A stretch of DNA of 46,201 nucleotides from a virus. The stretch lies in the IMG/VR virus record IMGVR_UViG_3300021957_005741, positions 1-46,201 of that record. The stretch is one strand, 5' to 3'. Under the pieces are notes generated by a model. The model was not told the origin of the DNA. It made no database searches and worked only from the letters and a program-made list of their open reading frames with translations. The translations under genes were made by a program, and so were the position numbers. Positions 1 through 7,923 of this stretch are shown here, piece after piece (the first letter of the stretch is position 1; every line of letters begins with the position of its first letter).

Positions 1-547
1 TGAGAGCGAAAAAAATAGTGGGCCCCCGGGGAAGAGAGCCTCCAGGCCCTAATCTCGTACCAACGCGATCTCAAAATGATCGCGGACTGGTTAAACTTAA
101 ACGCACTATGCGCGCGCGGTGAAGATGAAGCTCTAGGGTACCCAGATACACATAGACTAGCAATGGACCTCAGAGACCAGAATGTAATTACAATAACCTT
201 TAGATATAACCATCAGATGCTTAGAGTACATGAAAGTACACCGAGAACTCAGAGACCAGAGACTTCATGTGGAACCCATCTCACGCGCGAACTCTGGTCA
301 CTGGACTATTAAAAGAATCGCGCGCCCCCGGGGGAGGACCAACCACACCGGTATCTCAGAGGACCGAGGACCAGATATGGGCCAGCGAGGCCAGGGGAGT
401 GACCTTAATGGTATACGCGCGAACATGTGGTACTGAATTTTCCCTTGCTTCTGGGAATTTTCCTAAATTTCCCTAATAAGACCTATGAGAATGAAACTAA
501 TCAATCTAGCTTTATATAATAGTAAACCTAAATAAAGAGAGAACTCT
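1..547. other. GC-rich, palindrome-rich stretch with no convincing gene
   Basis: The first ~480 bases differ sharply from the AT-rich remainder of the window. They are dense in GC palindromes: GGGCCC (20-25), CCCGGG (25-30), GGGTACCC (136-143), GCGCGC runs near 110-118, CCCCCGGGGG (325-334), ACCGGT (347-352) and GTATAC (411-416). Three short open frames of 67-78 codons exist, but their products are rich in Arg, Thr, Gly and Cys, overlap one another in different frames and look unlike the Lys/Ile/Asn-rich phage proteins, so I do not call them. From about 430 the sequence returns to AT-rich, with three imperfect copies of GAATTTTCC/AAATTTCCC (436-475). It could be a structured RNA, a replication or packaging site, or acquired DNA. 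No tRNA with a recognisable T-loop is visible. Confidence 0.5.
169..260. repeat. Direct repeat CTCAGAGACCAGA, two copies
   Basis: A 13-base sequence, CTCAGAGACCAGA, occurs at 169-181 and 248-260, 79 bases apart. A degenerate third copy with an insertion lies near 355-375. The second copy also supplies the left arm of an inverted repeat: GACCAGAG (254-261) pairs with CTCTGGTC (292-299). The combination suggests a structured or protein-bound non-coding region rather than a gene. Function unknown. Confidence 0.5.
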
Positions 548-751
548 ATGACCAAGGACAACAAACGAAAAGGAATGAAGACTATTAAATGCATGAACCA
601 TGACCCTGAAAACTCAAAGTGGGGCGAGTATGCACCCGAAGATGGTCCATGTTTAGAAACTATGGATGTAGACGAACGTACCGACCGAGCACTCTGTTGG
701 CGATGTACTAGTAGATCAGTCTCTATGGTGAAATCATTTAGATCTGAGTAA
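548..751 (+). CDS. Small putative zinc-binding protein
   Basis: This 67-residue protein is not recognised by family. Its visible feature is a spaced set of possible metal ligands: Cys15, His18, Cys35, and a Cys50-Trp-Arg-Cys53 knuckle, a pattern common in small phage zinc-ribbon proteins. It is the first AT-rich, phage-like gene after the GC-rich left stretch. No Shine-Dalgarno sequence precedes the ATG; the leader is purine/AT-rich, as is usual in Bacteroidota. The next gene starts three bases after its stop, so they are probably co-transcribed. A DNA-, RNA- or protein-binding role is inference only. Confidence 0.6.
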   Translation: MTKDNKRKGMKTIKCMNHDPENSKWGEYAPEDGPCLETMDVDERTDRALCWRCTSRSVSMVKSFRSE

Positions 752-754
752 CTA

Positions 755-1243
755 ATGAGACGTTTGTTTAGAAAAATTAGCAGATTTATTAGCTTTATAC
801 CACATGTGTGGCGAGGATACGATTGGGATTATCGATATGCAGTGGATCTTTTTACCTACCAACTTTCCAGAACTGCAGACTTTTTAGAGAGTGATCAAGC
901 TTACTCATTGGAAGCTAAGAAAAATGCAGCACGCATTCGCTCAACTATAGAACTGTTAACTAAGGTGTACGATGAGGATTATGCAACTGCATACGTGGAT
1001 GAAATTAAAGAAAAGTATGGAGCATCTGACTTTAGTTTTAAAGAGACTAATGAATTAGATAATAATGGTGATCCATATTATACAATGCACGAAGAGTTTG
1101 AAAAAGATTATACAGATACTGAACTATTATTGATTGCAGAAGACAGAGAAGCTATGTTACACGAATGTAAACATAAACAAAGACGCGCTCATAAAATTGC
1201 ATGGGACATGATAGAACATAATATACAAAAATGGTGGGATTAA
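755..1243 (+). CDS. Conserved phage-type hypothetical protein
   Basis: The product has 162 residues, is mostly charged and helical, and ends in a Trp-Trp-Asp tail preceded by an Arg-Ala-His-Lys segment (about residues 144-162). I have the impression of similar proteins of unknown function in other large phages, but this cannot be confirmed here. There is no signal peptide or membrane segment apart from a mildly hydrophobic stretch at residues 11-18. Its stop is one base before the methylglyoxal synthase start, indicating tight translational linkage. Function unknown. Confidence 0.7.
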   Translation: MRRLFRKISRFISFIPHVWRGYDWDYRYAVDLFTYQLSRTADFLESDQAYSLEAKKNAARIRSTIELLTKVYDEDYATAYVDEIKEKYGASDFSFKETNELDNNGDPYYTMHEEFEKDYTDTELLLIAEDREAMLHECKHKQRRAHKIAWDMIEHNIQKWWD

Positions 1244-1244
1244 T

Positions 1245-1616
1245 ATGAAACTAGCACTAATAGCACACGACGGCAAAAAGGCAGATATGGTTGCCTTTGT
1301 AATGAAAAGAATGGATTTCTTTAAACGTAAAGAAGTTTCTTTAGTAGGAACAGGAACCACAGGAACTATGATCATGCATGCTGGCTTAGAGGTTGAGTTA
1401 GTAGCAAGTGGACCAATGGGAGGCGACGCTGAAATCGGAGCTATGGTAACTCGTGGTGAAATAGATGGAGTTATATTCTTTAGAGATCCATTAGACAAAC
1501 ACCCACATGATGTAGATATTTCAATGCTGATGAGGTTATGTGACGTACATGAAGTACCACTAGCAACCAACTACAAGTCAGCACATATACTAGCAAAATA
1601 CTTTAATAATAAATAA
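1245..1616 (+). CDS. mgsA: Methylglyoxal synthase
   Basis: Methylglyoxal synthase converts dihydroxyacetone phosphate to methylglyoxal and phosphate, a bypass of lower glycolysis that relieves phosphate-starved sugar metabolism. The 123-residue product keeps the family signatures: AHDGKK near the start (His8-Asp9), the phosphate loop TGTTG (36-40), SGPMGGD (55-61) whose Asp61 corresponds to the catalytic aspartate (Asp71 in E. coli), and DPLDKHPHD (81-89) with His88 matching E. coli His98. It is shorter than the E. coli enzyme (152) mainly at the C-terminus, but close to other short bacterial forms. It is tightly coupled to the gene before it. An active enzyme is likely. Its value to a phage, whether phosphate release or a toxic metabolite, is inference. 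Confidence 0.88.
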   Translation: MKLALIAHDGKKADMVAFVMKRMDFFKRKEVSLVGTGTTGTMIMHAGLEVELVASGPMGGDAEIGAMVTRGEIDGVIFFRDPLDKHPHDVDISMLMRLCDVHEVPLATNYKSAHILAKYFNNK

Positions 1617-1628
1617 AAGAGAGAGAAG

Positions 1629-2147
1629 ATGAAGAAGATTATGATGATGACAATGGTTTTGCTCGGCTTACAACTACAAGCACAAAATCAATTAGTAACA
1701 TGTGATTCACTTGGTTGGACACAATATCCAGTAAATGGATTATCGATAACGTTAGACACTACAGATGCAATGATGTCACCTGTAGATTCAGTAGTAGTGA
1801 TTTGGGAAGTATGTGATGCAACTGCTTGTTATCCAGATAATGGCATGACAGGTTATTTTCCACTAATCAATATGTCAGATACATTAAAGGTTTGTATCTC
1901 TACTGAATTCTGGTATGTGCCAGGATTTAATCAGATTATAGAATATTGCTATACGTGCGATTCTATTGCATACAACGGAAATGAGTGGGTGTCTATATAT
2001 GATAGCAACACAGTTGGTATTGAAGAGTTGATATTAGATCAATTAAATGATAATAAAAAATATGACATGATGGGCAGAGAATTATTAGAGCCAGTTTCAG
2101 GTCAAATGTATATACAAAACAGAAAGAAATATATCAAACTAAATTAA
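1629..2147 (+). CDS. Secreted Cys-rich protein with T9SS-like C-terminal sorting segment
   Basis: The 172-residue product begins with a clear Sec signal peptide (Lys-Lys, then a Met/Leu-rich core, likely cleaved after Ala-Gln around residue 19). The mature part has six cysteines (25, 62, 67, 89, 107, 110), suggesting disulfides and an extracytoplasmic location. The last ~30 residues contain KKYDMMGREL, then SGQMYI and KKYIKLN. This matches the Tyr-Asp-x-x-Gly-Arg ... Gly-x-x-Tyr-Ile ... Lys pattern of type A sorting domains used by the type IX secretion system, which is known only in Bacteroidota. I infer export through the host T9SS to the cell surface or medium. The passenger domain is not recognised. 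A purine-rich AAAGAGAGAGAAG leader precedes the ATG. Confidence 0.75.
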   Translation: MKKIMMMTMVLLGLQLQAQNQLVTCDSLGWTQYPVNGLSITLDTTDAMMSPVDSVVVIWEVCDATACYPDNGMTGYFPLINMSDTLKVCISTEFWYVPGFNQIIEYCYTCDSIAYNGNEWVSIYDSNTVGIEELILDQLNDNKKYDMMGRELLEPVSGQMYIQNRKKYIKLN

Positions 2148-2159
2148 CACAGTATCACG

Positions 2160-3062
2160 TTGAATTTAAAAAACAGAACACAACTCAGCAATCACATAGG
2201 CAATACACCTATGATACAAATCGGTAAAAAACTTTGGGCTAAAGCAGAACTATTCAACCCAACTGGATCAATTAAAGATCGACCGGCATCACACATTATT
2301 AACACAGCCGAAAGAAATGGAACTCTATTACCAGGTGGAACTATATGCGAAGCCACTTCTGGAAATATGGGCGTTAGCTTTGCATGGTTAGCAGCAGAAC
2401 GAGGATATCAATGTGTTATCATTATGCCTAACAACATGTCAATGGAACGTAAGAAAACTCTAGAACTTTATGGAGCAACACTTATTGAAGTAGAAGCTGG
2501 AGCTTTCGATGATGCCATTGCACTTAGGGATGAATTATGTGAAATGAATGGGTGGTTTAATTGCAATCAATTTGGCAATCCACTAAATATAGAATCGCAT
2601 GAGATAGGTACTGCACGTGAAATTGTAAAAACGTTTCATGGACAAGACGATAATCTAGGATATGTACAAGCTTTAGTTACTGGAACGGGAACTGGTGGAA
2701 CTCTAATGGGATGTGAAAAAGAATTGAGACAATATTGGCCAGGTTTAAAAATAGTTGCAGTAGAACCTGATGAATCTCCAGTCATGAGTGGTGGAGAACC
2801 TGGTTTGCATGGAATTCAGGGAATTGGTGATGGTAGTAAATTCTTAGTAGATATGAAAGCTGTCAGTGAAGTTACTAGAATTAAAACTGAAGATGCCAAA
2901 TCAAGAGCAAAGCAACTTGCTAAAGAACATGGAATATTTGTTGGCATTTCGGCAGGCGCAAATATATTGGCCGCTGAAAAATGGATTGAAGATAATGATC
3001 CAACTGGAATCGTGGTTACATTCTTATGTGACAGAGGAGATCGATATTTTAGTTGCATATAA
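2160..3062 (+). CDS. cysK: Cysteine synthase (O-acetylserine sulfhydrylase family)
   Basis: This 300-residue PLP-dependent enzyme is predicted to make cysteine from O-acetylserine and sulfide. The N-terminal IGNTPMI, the PLP-lysine motif NPTGSIKDR (Lys39), the TSGNMG substrate loop (66-71; usually TSGNTG), the Gly-rich phosphate-binding GTGTGGT and the C-terminal DRGDRYFS are all present, at normal family length. Translation probably starts at the TTG at 2160, because the IGNTP block lies only 13 residues in and no upstream ATG fits. It follows the exported protein by 12 bases and precedes thyA by 11. The Thr-to-Met change in the substrate loop may alter specificity. A CysM-type or other beta-replacement activity is possible. 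Confidence 0.88.
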   Translation: MNLKNRTQLSNHIGNTPMIQIGKKLWAKAELFNPTGSIKDRPASHIINTAERNGTLLPGGTICEATSGNMGVSFAWLAAERGYQCVIIMPNNMSMERKKTLELYGATLIEVEAGAFDDAIALRDELCEMNGWFNCNQFGNPLNIESHEIGTAREIVKTFHGQDDNLGYVQALVTGTGTGGTLMGCEKELRQYWPGLKIVAVEPDESPVMSGGEPGLHGIQGIGDGSKFLVDMKAVSEVTRIKTEDAKSRAKQLAKEHGIFVGISAGANILAAEKWIEDNDPTGIVVTFLCDRGDRYFSCI

Positions 3063-3073
3063 TATAATAATAA

Positions 3074-4006
3074 ATGAGTAGCATAGAAGAACAATATCGT
3101 GGACTGTTAGGTTCACTCTTACATAATTCAACATCTAAAGATGATCGTACAGGAACAGGGACACTATCTATATTTGGTAGACAAATAAGACACGATATGA
3201 AACAAGGGTTTCCTTTACTAACCACAAAACGAATGGCGGTCAAAACTATGATGACAGAATTAAAGTGGTTCTTAAGAGGAGATACTAACATTAAATATTT
3301 AGTAGACAATGGCTGTAATATTTGGAATGGCGATGCATATAAACGCTTTACCTATTACACTGACGAAAGCACGTCTATGGAGAGATTCATAGAATTAATT
3401 AAAACTGACGATGAGTTTGCTGAAAAATGGGGTGAATTAGGTCCTATATATGGTAAACAATGGAGAGATTGGTCACCAGTCGCAGGTGAGATAAACAAAG
3501 GTGGTAAAGACCAAATCAAAGAACTAATTAAAAATATAAAAGAAAATCCTAATAGTAGGAGATTGATGGTATCGGCGTGGAATGTAGGTGAGTTATCAGA
3601 AATGACCTTACCACCATGTCATTATGGGTTTCAGGTTTACACAAGAAAAACTACTAGACAAGAAAAGATTGTTAATCCTGGGAAATACAGAGCAATCTCT
3701 TTAATGTGGAACCAAAGATCTGTAGATACATTCTTAGGTCTTCCATTTAATATTGCTAGCTATGCAGCACTTTTGTGTTTGATTGCAGAAGAAGTTGATA
3801 TGATTCCAGATCAATTAATTGGAAACTTAGGTGATGTACACTTATATTCTAATCATGTAGATCAAGCAATGGAACAGATTTCTAGAGAAATTTATGATTT
3901 GCCTAAAGTTTCATTTAAGAATGTAAATATATTGGATGGTGAATTTGATTATGAAGTACATGACTATAAATATCACCCAAGCATTAAAGCTCCGCTATCT
4001 AATTAA
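3074..4006 (+). CDS. thyA: Thymidylate synthase ThyA
   Basis: ThyA makes dTMP from dUMP using methylenetetrahydrofolate, supplying thymidine for phage DNA synthesis. The 310-residue protein has the N-terminal DDRTGTGT signature, the catalytic cysteine in LPPCHYGFQ (Cys182), NQRSVDTFLGLPFN (213-226) with the dUMP-binding Asn226, and the GDVHLYSNH nucleotide-binding segment. It is a full-length, apparently functional enzyme. A second, divergent family member lies at 7924-8784. The stop overlaps the ATG of the following 45-codon gene. Confidence 0.95.
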   Translation: MSSIEEQYRGLLGSLLHNSTSKDDRTGTGTLSIFGRQIRHDMKQGFPLLTTKRMAVKTMMTELKWFLRGDTNIKYLVDNGCNIWNGDAYKRFTYYTDESTSMERFIELIKTDDEFAEKWGELGPIYGKQWRDWSPVAGEINKGGKDQIKELIKNIKENPNSRRLMVSAWNVGELSEMTLPPCHYGFQVYTRKTTRQEKIVNPGKYRAISLMWNQRSVDTFLGLPFNIASYAALLCLIAEEVDMIPDQLIGNLGDVHLYSNHVDQAMEQISREIYDLPKVSFKNVNILDGEFDYEVHDYKYHPSIKAPLSN

Positions 4007-4143
4007 TGAACAAAAATAAAAAAGGAATACATAAAATAATACTAGATCAAGATAATAGAATGTTGAGGTTTGGCTTCGGTAAAAATCAAGGACGCTGGTT
4101 CTTGAGAATTGATCTTTGGTTCGTAGGATTCAGATTTAATTAA
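4006..4143 (+). CDS. Small conserved-looking protein, 45 residues
   Basis: A short frame begins with an ATG that shares its A with the thyA stop codon (TAATG) and runs to TAA at 4141-4143. The 45-residue product starts with a basic, Lys-rich segment and ends in an aromatic stretch, RWFLRIDLWFVGFRFN. Stop-start overlap with thyA, absence of another gene in this 160-base gap, and the aromatic pattern support it as real. The amphipathic end could associate with membrane. Function unknown. Confidence 0.6.
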   Translation: MNKNKKGIHKIILDQDNRMLRFGFGKNQGRWFLRIDLWFVGFRFN

Positions 4144-4168
4144 TTATAAAATAAAATCTCAGTAGAGT

Positions 4169-4636
4169 ATGAAGAGATTGTGGTTAAGGTTTGCACTTTG
4201 TGCATACGCATTATTGTATACAATATGTTTACCTTTATTATTGGGAATAGAAAATAGTTATAGCGATTATCATAACTTAATTCCCATAGTTTTCCCGATA
4301 ATAACAATAGGTGTATCTTTAGGATTATGGTTACATAGAAACCATAAATGGAAACTACCAGCTTTTTTATTAGTTATTATAGCCTGTTTTAATAATAGTG
4401 ATTGGGGATTTATACACAATACTGCGGCTATTTTATTCTTTATATTGTCTACATATAATATGATAGGCGATAAAAGATTTAGATTCTTTGGAATAATATC
4501 GCTAATAGCATATCCTCTATTATTTTTAAAATCTGAAGAAAGTCTATTTATATTTGAAGCTGTACAAATACCAATACTATCAACATATCATTTATTTAGG
4601 GTAATATATCTTTTAAATCTAAAAAATAAACAGTAA
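4169..4636 (+). CDS. Polytopic membrane protein
   Basis: The 155-residue product consists almost entirely of hydrophobic segments: about residues 8-26, 36-54, 64-75, 83-98, 108-123 and 132-150, giving five or six membrane spans. Short basic loops (RNHKWK, KRFRF) separate them. No catalytic motif is seen and the family is not recognised. Roles such as superinfection exclusion or membrane remodelling would be guesses. The gene ends before a ~56-base AT-rich gap with an operator-like dyad. Confidence 0.65.
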   Translation: MKRLWLRFALCAYALLYTICLPLLLGIENSYSDYHNLIPIVFPIITIGVSLGLWLHRNHKWKLPAFLLVIIACFNNSDWGFIHNTAAILFFILSTYNMIGDKRFRFFGIISLIAYPLLFLKSEESLFIFEAVQIPILSTYHLFRVIYLLNLKNKQ

Positions 4637-4651
4637 ACTAAATACGTTTTT

Positions 4652-4668
4652 TATGTATAACATACATA
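4652..4668. promoter_or_regulatory. Operator-like dyad TATGTAT-AAC-ATACATA
   Basis: A perfect inverted repeat with 7-base arms and a 3-base centre lies in the gap between the membrane protein gene (ends 4636) and the LOG-family gene (starts 4693). It overlaps TTTTTTATGT, a string also found in the early-promoter-like elements at 39241 and 45383. The arms are pure A/T/G/C dyads suited to a dimeric repressor rather than to a terminator, as no T-run follows. Function is inference. Confidence 0.35.
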
Positions 4669-4692
4669 GATAATTTAATTAAAATTTAGAAC

Positions 4693-5352
4693 ATGCGTAA
4701 TAAAAGCGAAGATGCTTGGCAGATTATGAGAATTCAAGGTGAATTCACCAAAGGATTTGATACATTTAATGAATTAAACGGACCCTGCGTTTCTGTATTT
4801 GGAAGTGCAAGAACATTATCAACTAACCACTATTATAAAGAAGCAGAGAAGGTAGGAAGATTATTAGTCGAGGCTGGTTTTGGTGTAATTACTGGAGGAG
4901 GTCCTGGTATTATGGAAGCTGCTAATAAAGGTGCTCATAACGCAGATGGAAAATCAATCGGTGTTGGTATTGAATTACCATTCGAGGCTAGCATGAATGA
5001 GTATGTAGATCTTGGTGTAGAGAATAGATATTTCTTTACTCGTAAGGTAATGTTCTTAAAATATTCTCAAGCTTTTGTAATATTTCCAGGTGGAGTTGGA
5101 ACATTAGACGAATTATTTGAAGCCATCACTCTTGCACAATGCGGACATAATGTAAAATATCCTATTGTTCTTGTAGGTAAAAAGTATTGGGAAGGCCTAG
5201 TAGATTGGATGCATAATACTTTATGGGAACACGGTGCAATAAGTCAAAAAGATTTTGATCTATTTAGAGTAGTAGATACAGCAGAAGAAGCGGTAGAAAA
5301 GATTACAGAATATCACGACAAATACCGCAAAGAATCCGAAACAAATTTCTAA
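4693..5352 (+). CDS. LOG-family (TIGR00730-type) nucleoside monophosphate phosphoribohydrolase
   Basis: The 219-residue protein carries the family hallmarks: VFGSAR near residue 36, GGGPGIMEAANKGA (68-81), FFTRK (114-118) and PGGVGTLDE (132-140). Known members hydrolyse nucleoside 5'-monophosphates to free base and ribose 5-phosphate; plant LOG proteins activate cytokinins and bacterial YgdH/PpnN-type relatives recycle nucleotides. A role in the phage's nucleotide economy is plausible given nearby ThyA and nucleotidase genes, but the substrate cannot be read from the sequence. It starts a cluster that continues with the RNase H-like gene 10 bases downstream. Confidence 0.88.
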   Translation: MRNKSEDAWQIMRIQGEFTKGFDTFNELNGPCVSVFGSARTLSTNHYYKEAEKVGRLLVEAGFGVITGGGPGIMEAANKGAHNADGKSIGVGIELPFEASMNEYVDLGVENRYFFTRKVMFLKYSQAFVIFPGGVGTLDELFEAITLAQCGHNVKYPIVLVGKKYWEGLVDWMHNTLWEHGAISQKDFDLFRVVDTAEEAVEKITEYHDKYRKESETNF

Positions 5353-5362
5353 ATATGTCGTA

Positions 5363-5818
5363 ATGAAATTTAAAAAACTAACAGGTTTCCCAGAATTTGA
5401 ATTGCAATCATATGTTAAAAAATATCTTGATCAGCATATGGGATTTGATGTTAAAATATATTTGGGATGTGATAGTCAAACTAAAGCTGATCAAACTATT
5501 TATGCAACGACTGTAGTTTTTCACGTTGCGTCAACAGGATGCCATGTAATATATAAAAAAGAAACATTTCCAGTAATTAAAGACATGTGGACCAGATTAT
5601 GGAAAGAGGCAGAAAAATCAGTAGAAGTTGCAGTCTATTTAAGAGAACATGGTATAGAAATTGATACTATAGATTTAGACTACAATATAGATCCACAATA
5701 TGGCTCAAATAAATTAGTAAAAGCAGCAGTAGGTTACGTCGAATCTTTAGGGTTTAAAGCTAGATGTAAACCTGAACTTTTACCAGGATGTTACGCAGCC
5801 GATGGAATCGTAAACTAA
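5363..5818 (+). CDS. YkuK/DUF458-like RNase H-fold protein
   Basis: The 151-residue product resembles the YkuK (DUF458) family, predicted to have an RNase H-like fold. An early acidic strand, YLGCDSQTK (about 33-41), is followed by a beta strand with Thr-Val-Val-Phe, a helix rich in Glu/Ala/Val (residues 87-101), then a second acidic segment DTIDLDYN (103-110). No nuclease activity has been shown for most family members. It lies in the same cluster as the LOG-family gene and immediately precedes the ClpC-like gene. Confidence 0.65.
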   Translation: MKFKKLTGFPEFELQSYVKKYLDQHMGFDVKIYLGCDSQTKADQTIYATTVVFHVASTGCHVIYKKETFPVIKDMWTRLWKEAEKSVEVAVYLREHGIEIDTIDLDYNIDPQYGSNKLVKAAVGYVESLGFKARCKPELLPGCYAADGIVN

Positions 5819-5875
5819 ATGAGTTCGATACATATAACATCTATAATATAAAATAATCATAACTAAATAAACTAT

Positions 5876-7888
5876 ATGTCATTAGCAGCAGACGGTTACG
5901 AAAACGAAAAAGGTAGAAAGGGTAATAAAAAGAAAGCAACTCCATTCTTAGATGAATTTGGAGAAGATCTTACTTTATTAGCAGCAGAAGGCAAATTAGA
6001 TCCAATTATCGGTAGAGATAAAGAGATCTATAGAATTTGTCAGATTTTAGCTAGACGTAAAAAGAATAATCCTATTATTTTAGGTGATCCAGGTGTGGGT
6101 AAAACAGCAATAGTAGAAGCAATTGCGCAACGCATTGTAAATAAGAAAGTTGCACGTGTTCTTTTAAACAAAAGACTAATTTCTATTAACATGACTACAA
6201 TCGTAGCAGGTACAAAATATAGAGGTGAGTTTGAAGAGAGAATGAAAAACATTGTTGACGAACTGAAAGGTGCTGATAATGTTATCGTGTTTATTGACGA
6301 AATTCACACTATTGTTGGTGCAGGTGGAGTTAGTGGTGCATTAGATGCATCAAATATTTTAAAACCAGCATTAGCACGTGGTCAAGTCCAATGTATTGGT
6401 GCAACTACAATTGACGAGTATAGAGAAAATATCGAAGATGATGGAGCGCTAACTCGTAGATTTCAAGAAATATTTATAGATGCGCCTTCAGTCAAAGACA
6501 CTATTGAGATTCTGAATAGAATTAAAGGTAATTATGAAGAGCATCACTCAGTCATATACGATGATGATGCAATAGAAGCGTGTGTTAAGTTAAGTGAACG
6601 TTATATTAAACAACGTGAGTTACCAGATAAAGCTATTGATCTTTTGGACGAAGCTGGTGCGCGTACACATCTATTAGAAGTTAAAATTCCTGCTAGAATT
6701 AAAAACTTAGAAAAAGAACTAGAAATAGTTAAGATGGATAAGAAAGCTGCAGTTGAAGAACAAGATTATGAGAAAGCTGCAAGCCATAGAGATGGTCAAA
6801 TATCTTTAGAAAGTGTAATTCAAAAAGAAACGCATAAATGGGAATCTTCTTTAAAATCTAAAAAAAGAGCTGTAACATTTAATGATATTGCAGAAACTGT
6901 TTCTATGCAAACAGGAATTCCTATTAATAAGTTAGGCACTGATGATCTAAAAATGATCAAAAATATGTCTAAAGAAATTAAAGCTAATATCATTGGTCAA
7001 GATTCTGCAGTAGAAGCACTTTCTCAAGTAATTAAAAGATCTAGAACTGGTGTTGCTAGTCACAATAAACCAAGCGGATCATTCATGTTCTTAGGACCAA
7101 CTGGTGTGGGTAAAACAGAAACAGTAAAGGCATTATCTGAATACTTATTTGGTGACTCAGATTCTATGATCAGAATTGATATGTCTGAATATATGGAAAA
7201 GTTTACTGTTAGTAGATTGACAGGAGCGCCTCCAGGATATGTTGGACACGAAGATGGAGGTCAGTTAACTGAAGCTGTGAGACGCAAGCCATATTCTGTA
7301 GTTCTATTCGACGAAATCGAGAAGGCTCATCCAGATGTGTTTAACACATTACTACAAGTACTTGACGAAGGTAGATTAACAGATTCTAATGGACGTACTG
7401 TCGATTTTACAAACACTGTAATTGTCATGACGTCAAACGTTGGAGCTAGAAAGGTATCTGACTTTGGAACTGGAATTGGATTCGCAAGCGAGTCTAATGT
7501 TGCACAAGAGAAAGCTAAGAAAGAAGCTATCATCAAAAAAGAACTTAAAAATAAATTTAGTCCTGAATTTTTAAATAGATTAGATGATTTAATTTTATTC
7601 GATCAATTAAAACAGGATCATGTTATAAAAATTGTAACATTAGAATTAAATAAGTTTATCGAAAGAATGGAAGAAGAAGGATATTCTTTTAAATTCACTG
7701 CGGTAGCAAAAGACTTTTTAGCAAAAGAGGGATATGATCCTAAATTTGGTGCACGTCCAGTTAAACGAGCTATTCAAAAATATGTTGAAGATCTTGTAGC
7801 AGATATGATATTAGATGGTCTTAAAAAATCAGGTGATGTTATAACAATAACAAAAGATAAGTCAGAGGATAAACTAATTGTCAAGTAG
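5876..7888 (+). CDS. ClpC/ClpA-type AAA+ unfoldase lacking the Clp N domain
   Basis: This 670-residue protein is a two-ring AAA+ unfoldase. It has Walker A1 GDPGVGKT (70-77), Walker B1 ending FIDEIH (139-144), a UVR-type middle segment (about 278-312, with VEEQDYEKAASHRD typical of ClpC), Walker A2 GPTGVGKT (407-414), Walker B2 VVLFDEIEKAHPD, and an Ile-Gly-Phe tripeptide (534-536) in the position of the ClpP-docking loop. The ~140-residue N-terminal Clp_N domain that binds substrates and adaptors in bacterial ClpC is missing; instead there is a short basic tail. With a full ClpP encoded 1.3 kb downstream, it very likely forms a phage ClpCP-like protease that must recruit substrates through other parts, for instance its UVR segment. 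Confidence 0.92.
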   Translation: MSLAADGYENEKGRKGNKKKATPFLDEFGEDLTLLAAEGKLDPIIGRDKEIYRICQILARRKKNNPIILGDPGVGKTAIVEAIAQRIVNKKVARVLLNKRLISINMTTIVAGTKYRGEFEERMKNIVDELKGADNVIVFIDEIHTIVGAGGVSGALDASNILKPALARGQVQCIGATTIDEYRENIEDDGALTRRFQEIFIDAPSVKDTIEILNRIKGNYEEHHSVIYDDDAIEACVKLSERYIKQRELPDKAIDLLDEAGARTHLLEVKIPARIKNLEKELEIVKMDKKAAVEEQDYEKAASHRDGQISLESVIQKETHKWESSLKSKKRAVTFNDIAETVSMQTGIPINKLGTDDLKMIKNMSKEIKANIIGQDSAVEALSQVIKRSRTGVASHNKPSGSFMFLGPTGVGKTETVKALSEYLFGDSDSMIRIDMSEYMEKFTVSRLTGAPPGYVGHEDGGQLTEAVRRKPYSVVLFDEIEKAHPDVFNTLLQVLDEGRLTDSNGRTVDFTNTVIVMTSNVGARKVSDFGTGIGFASESNVAQEKAKKEAIIKKELKNKFSPEFLNRLDDLILFDQLKQDHVIKIVTLELNKFIERMEEEGYSFKFTAVAKDFLAKEGYDPKFGARPVKRAIQKYVEDLVADMILDGLKKSGDVITITKDKSEDKLIVK

Positions 7889-7923
7889 TCATATAACCTT
7901 TATAAGGTTTAAAAACAACACAT

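Noticed and set aside
76-476. Three overlapping short frames in the GC-rich left stretch
   Set aside because: Their products overlap in different frames, have composition unlike the rest of the phage and show no motif, so they are treated as chance frames in a non-coding island.
7895-7909. Hairpin AACCTT-TAT-AAGGTT after the ClpC-like gene as a terminator
   Set aside because: The stem is short and AT-rich and no T-run follows it, so termination is not supported.
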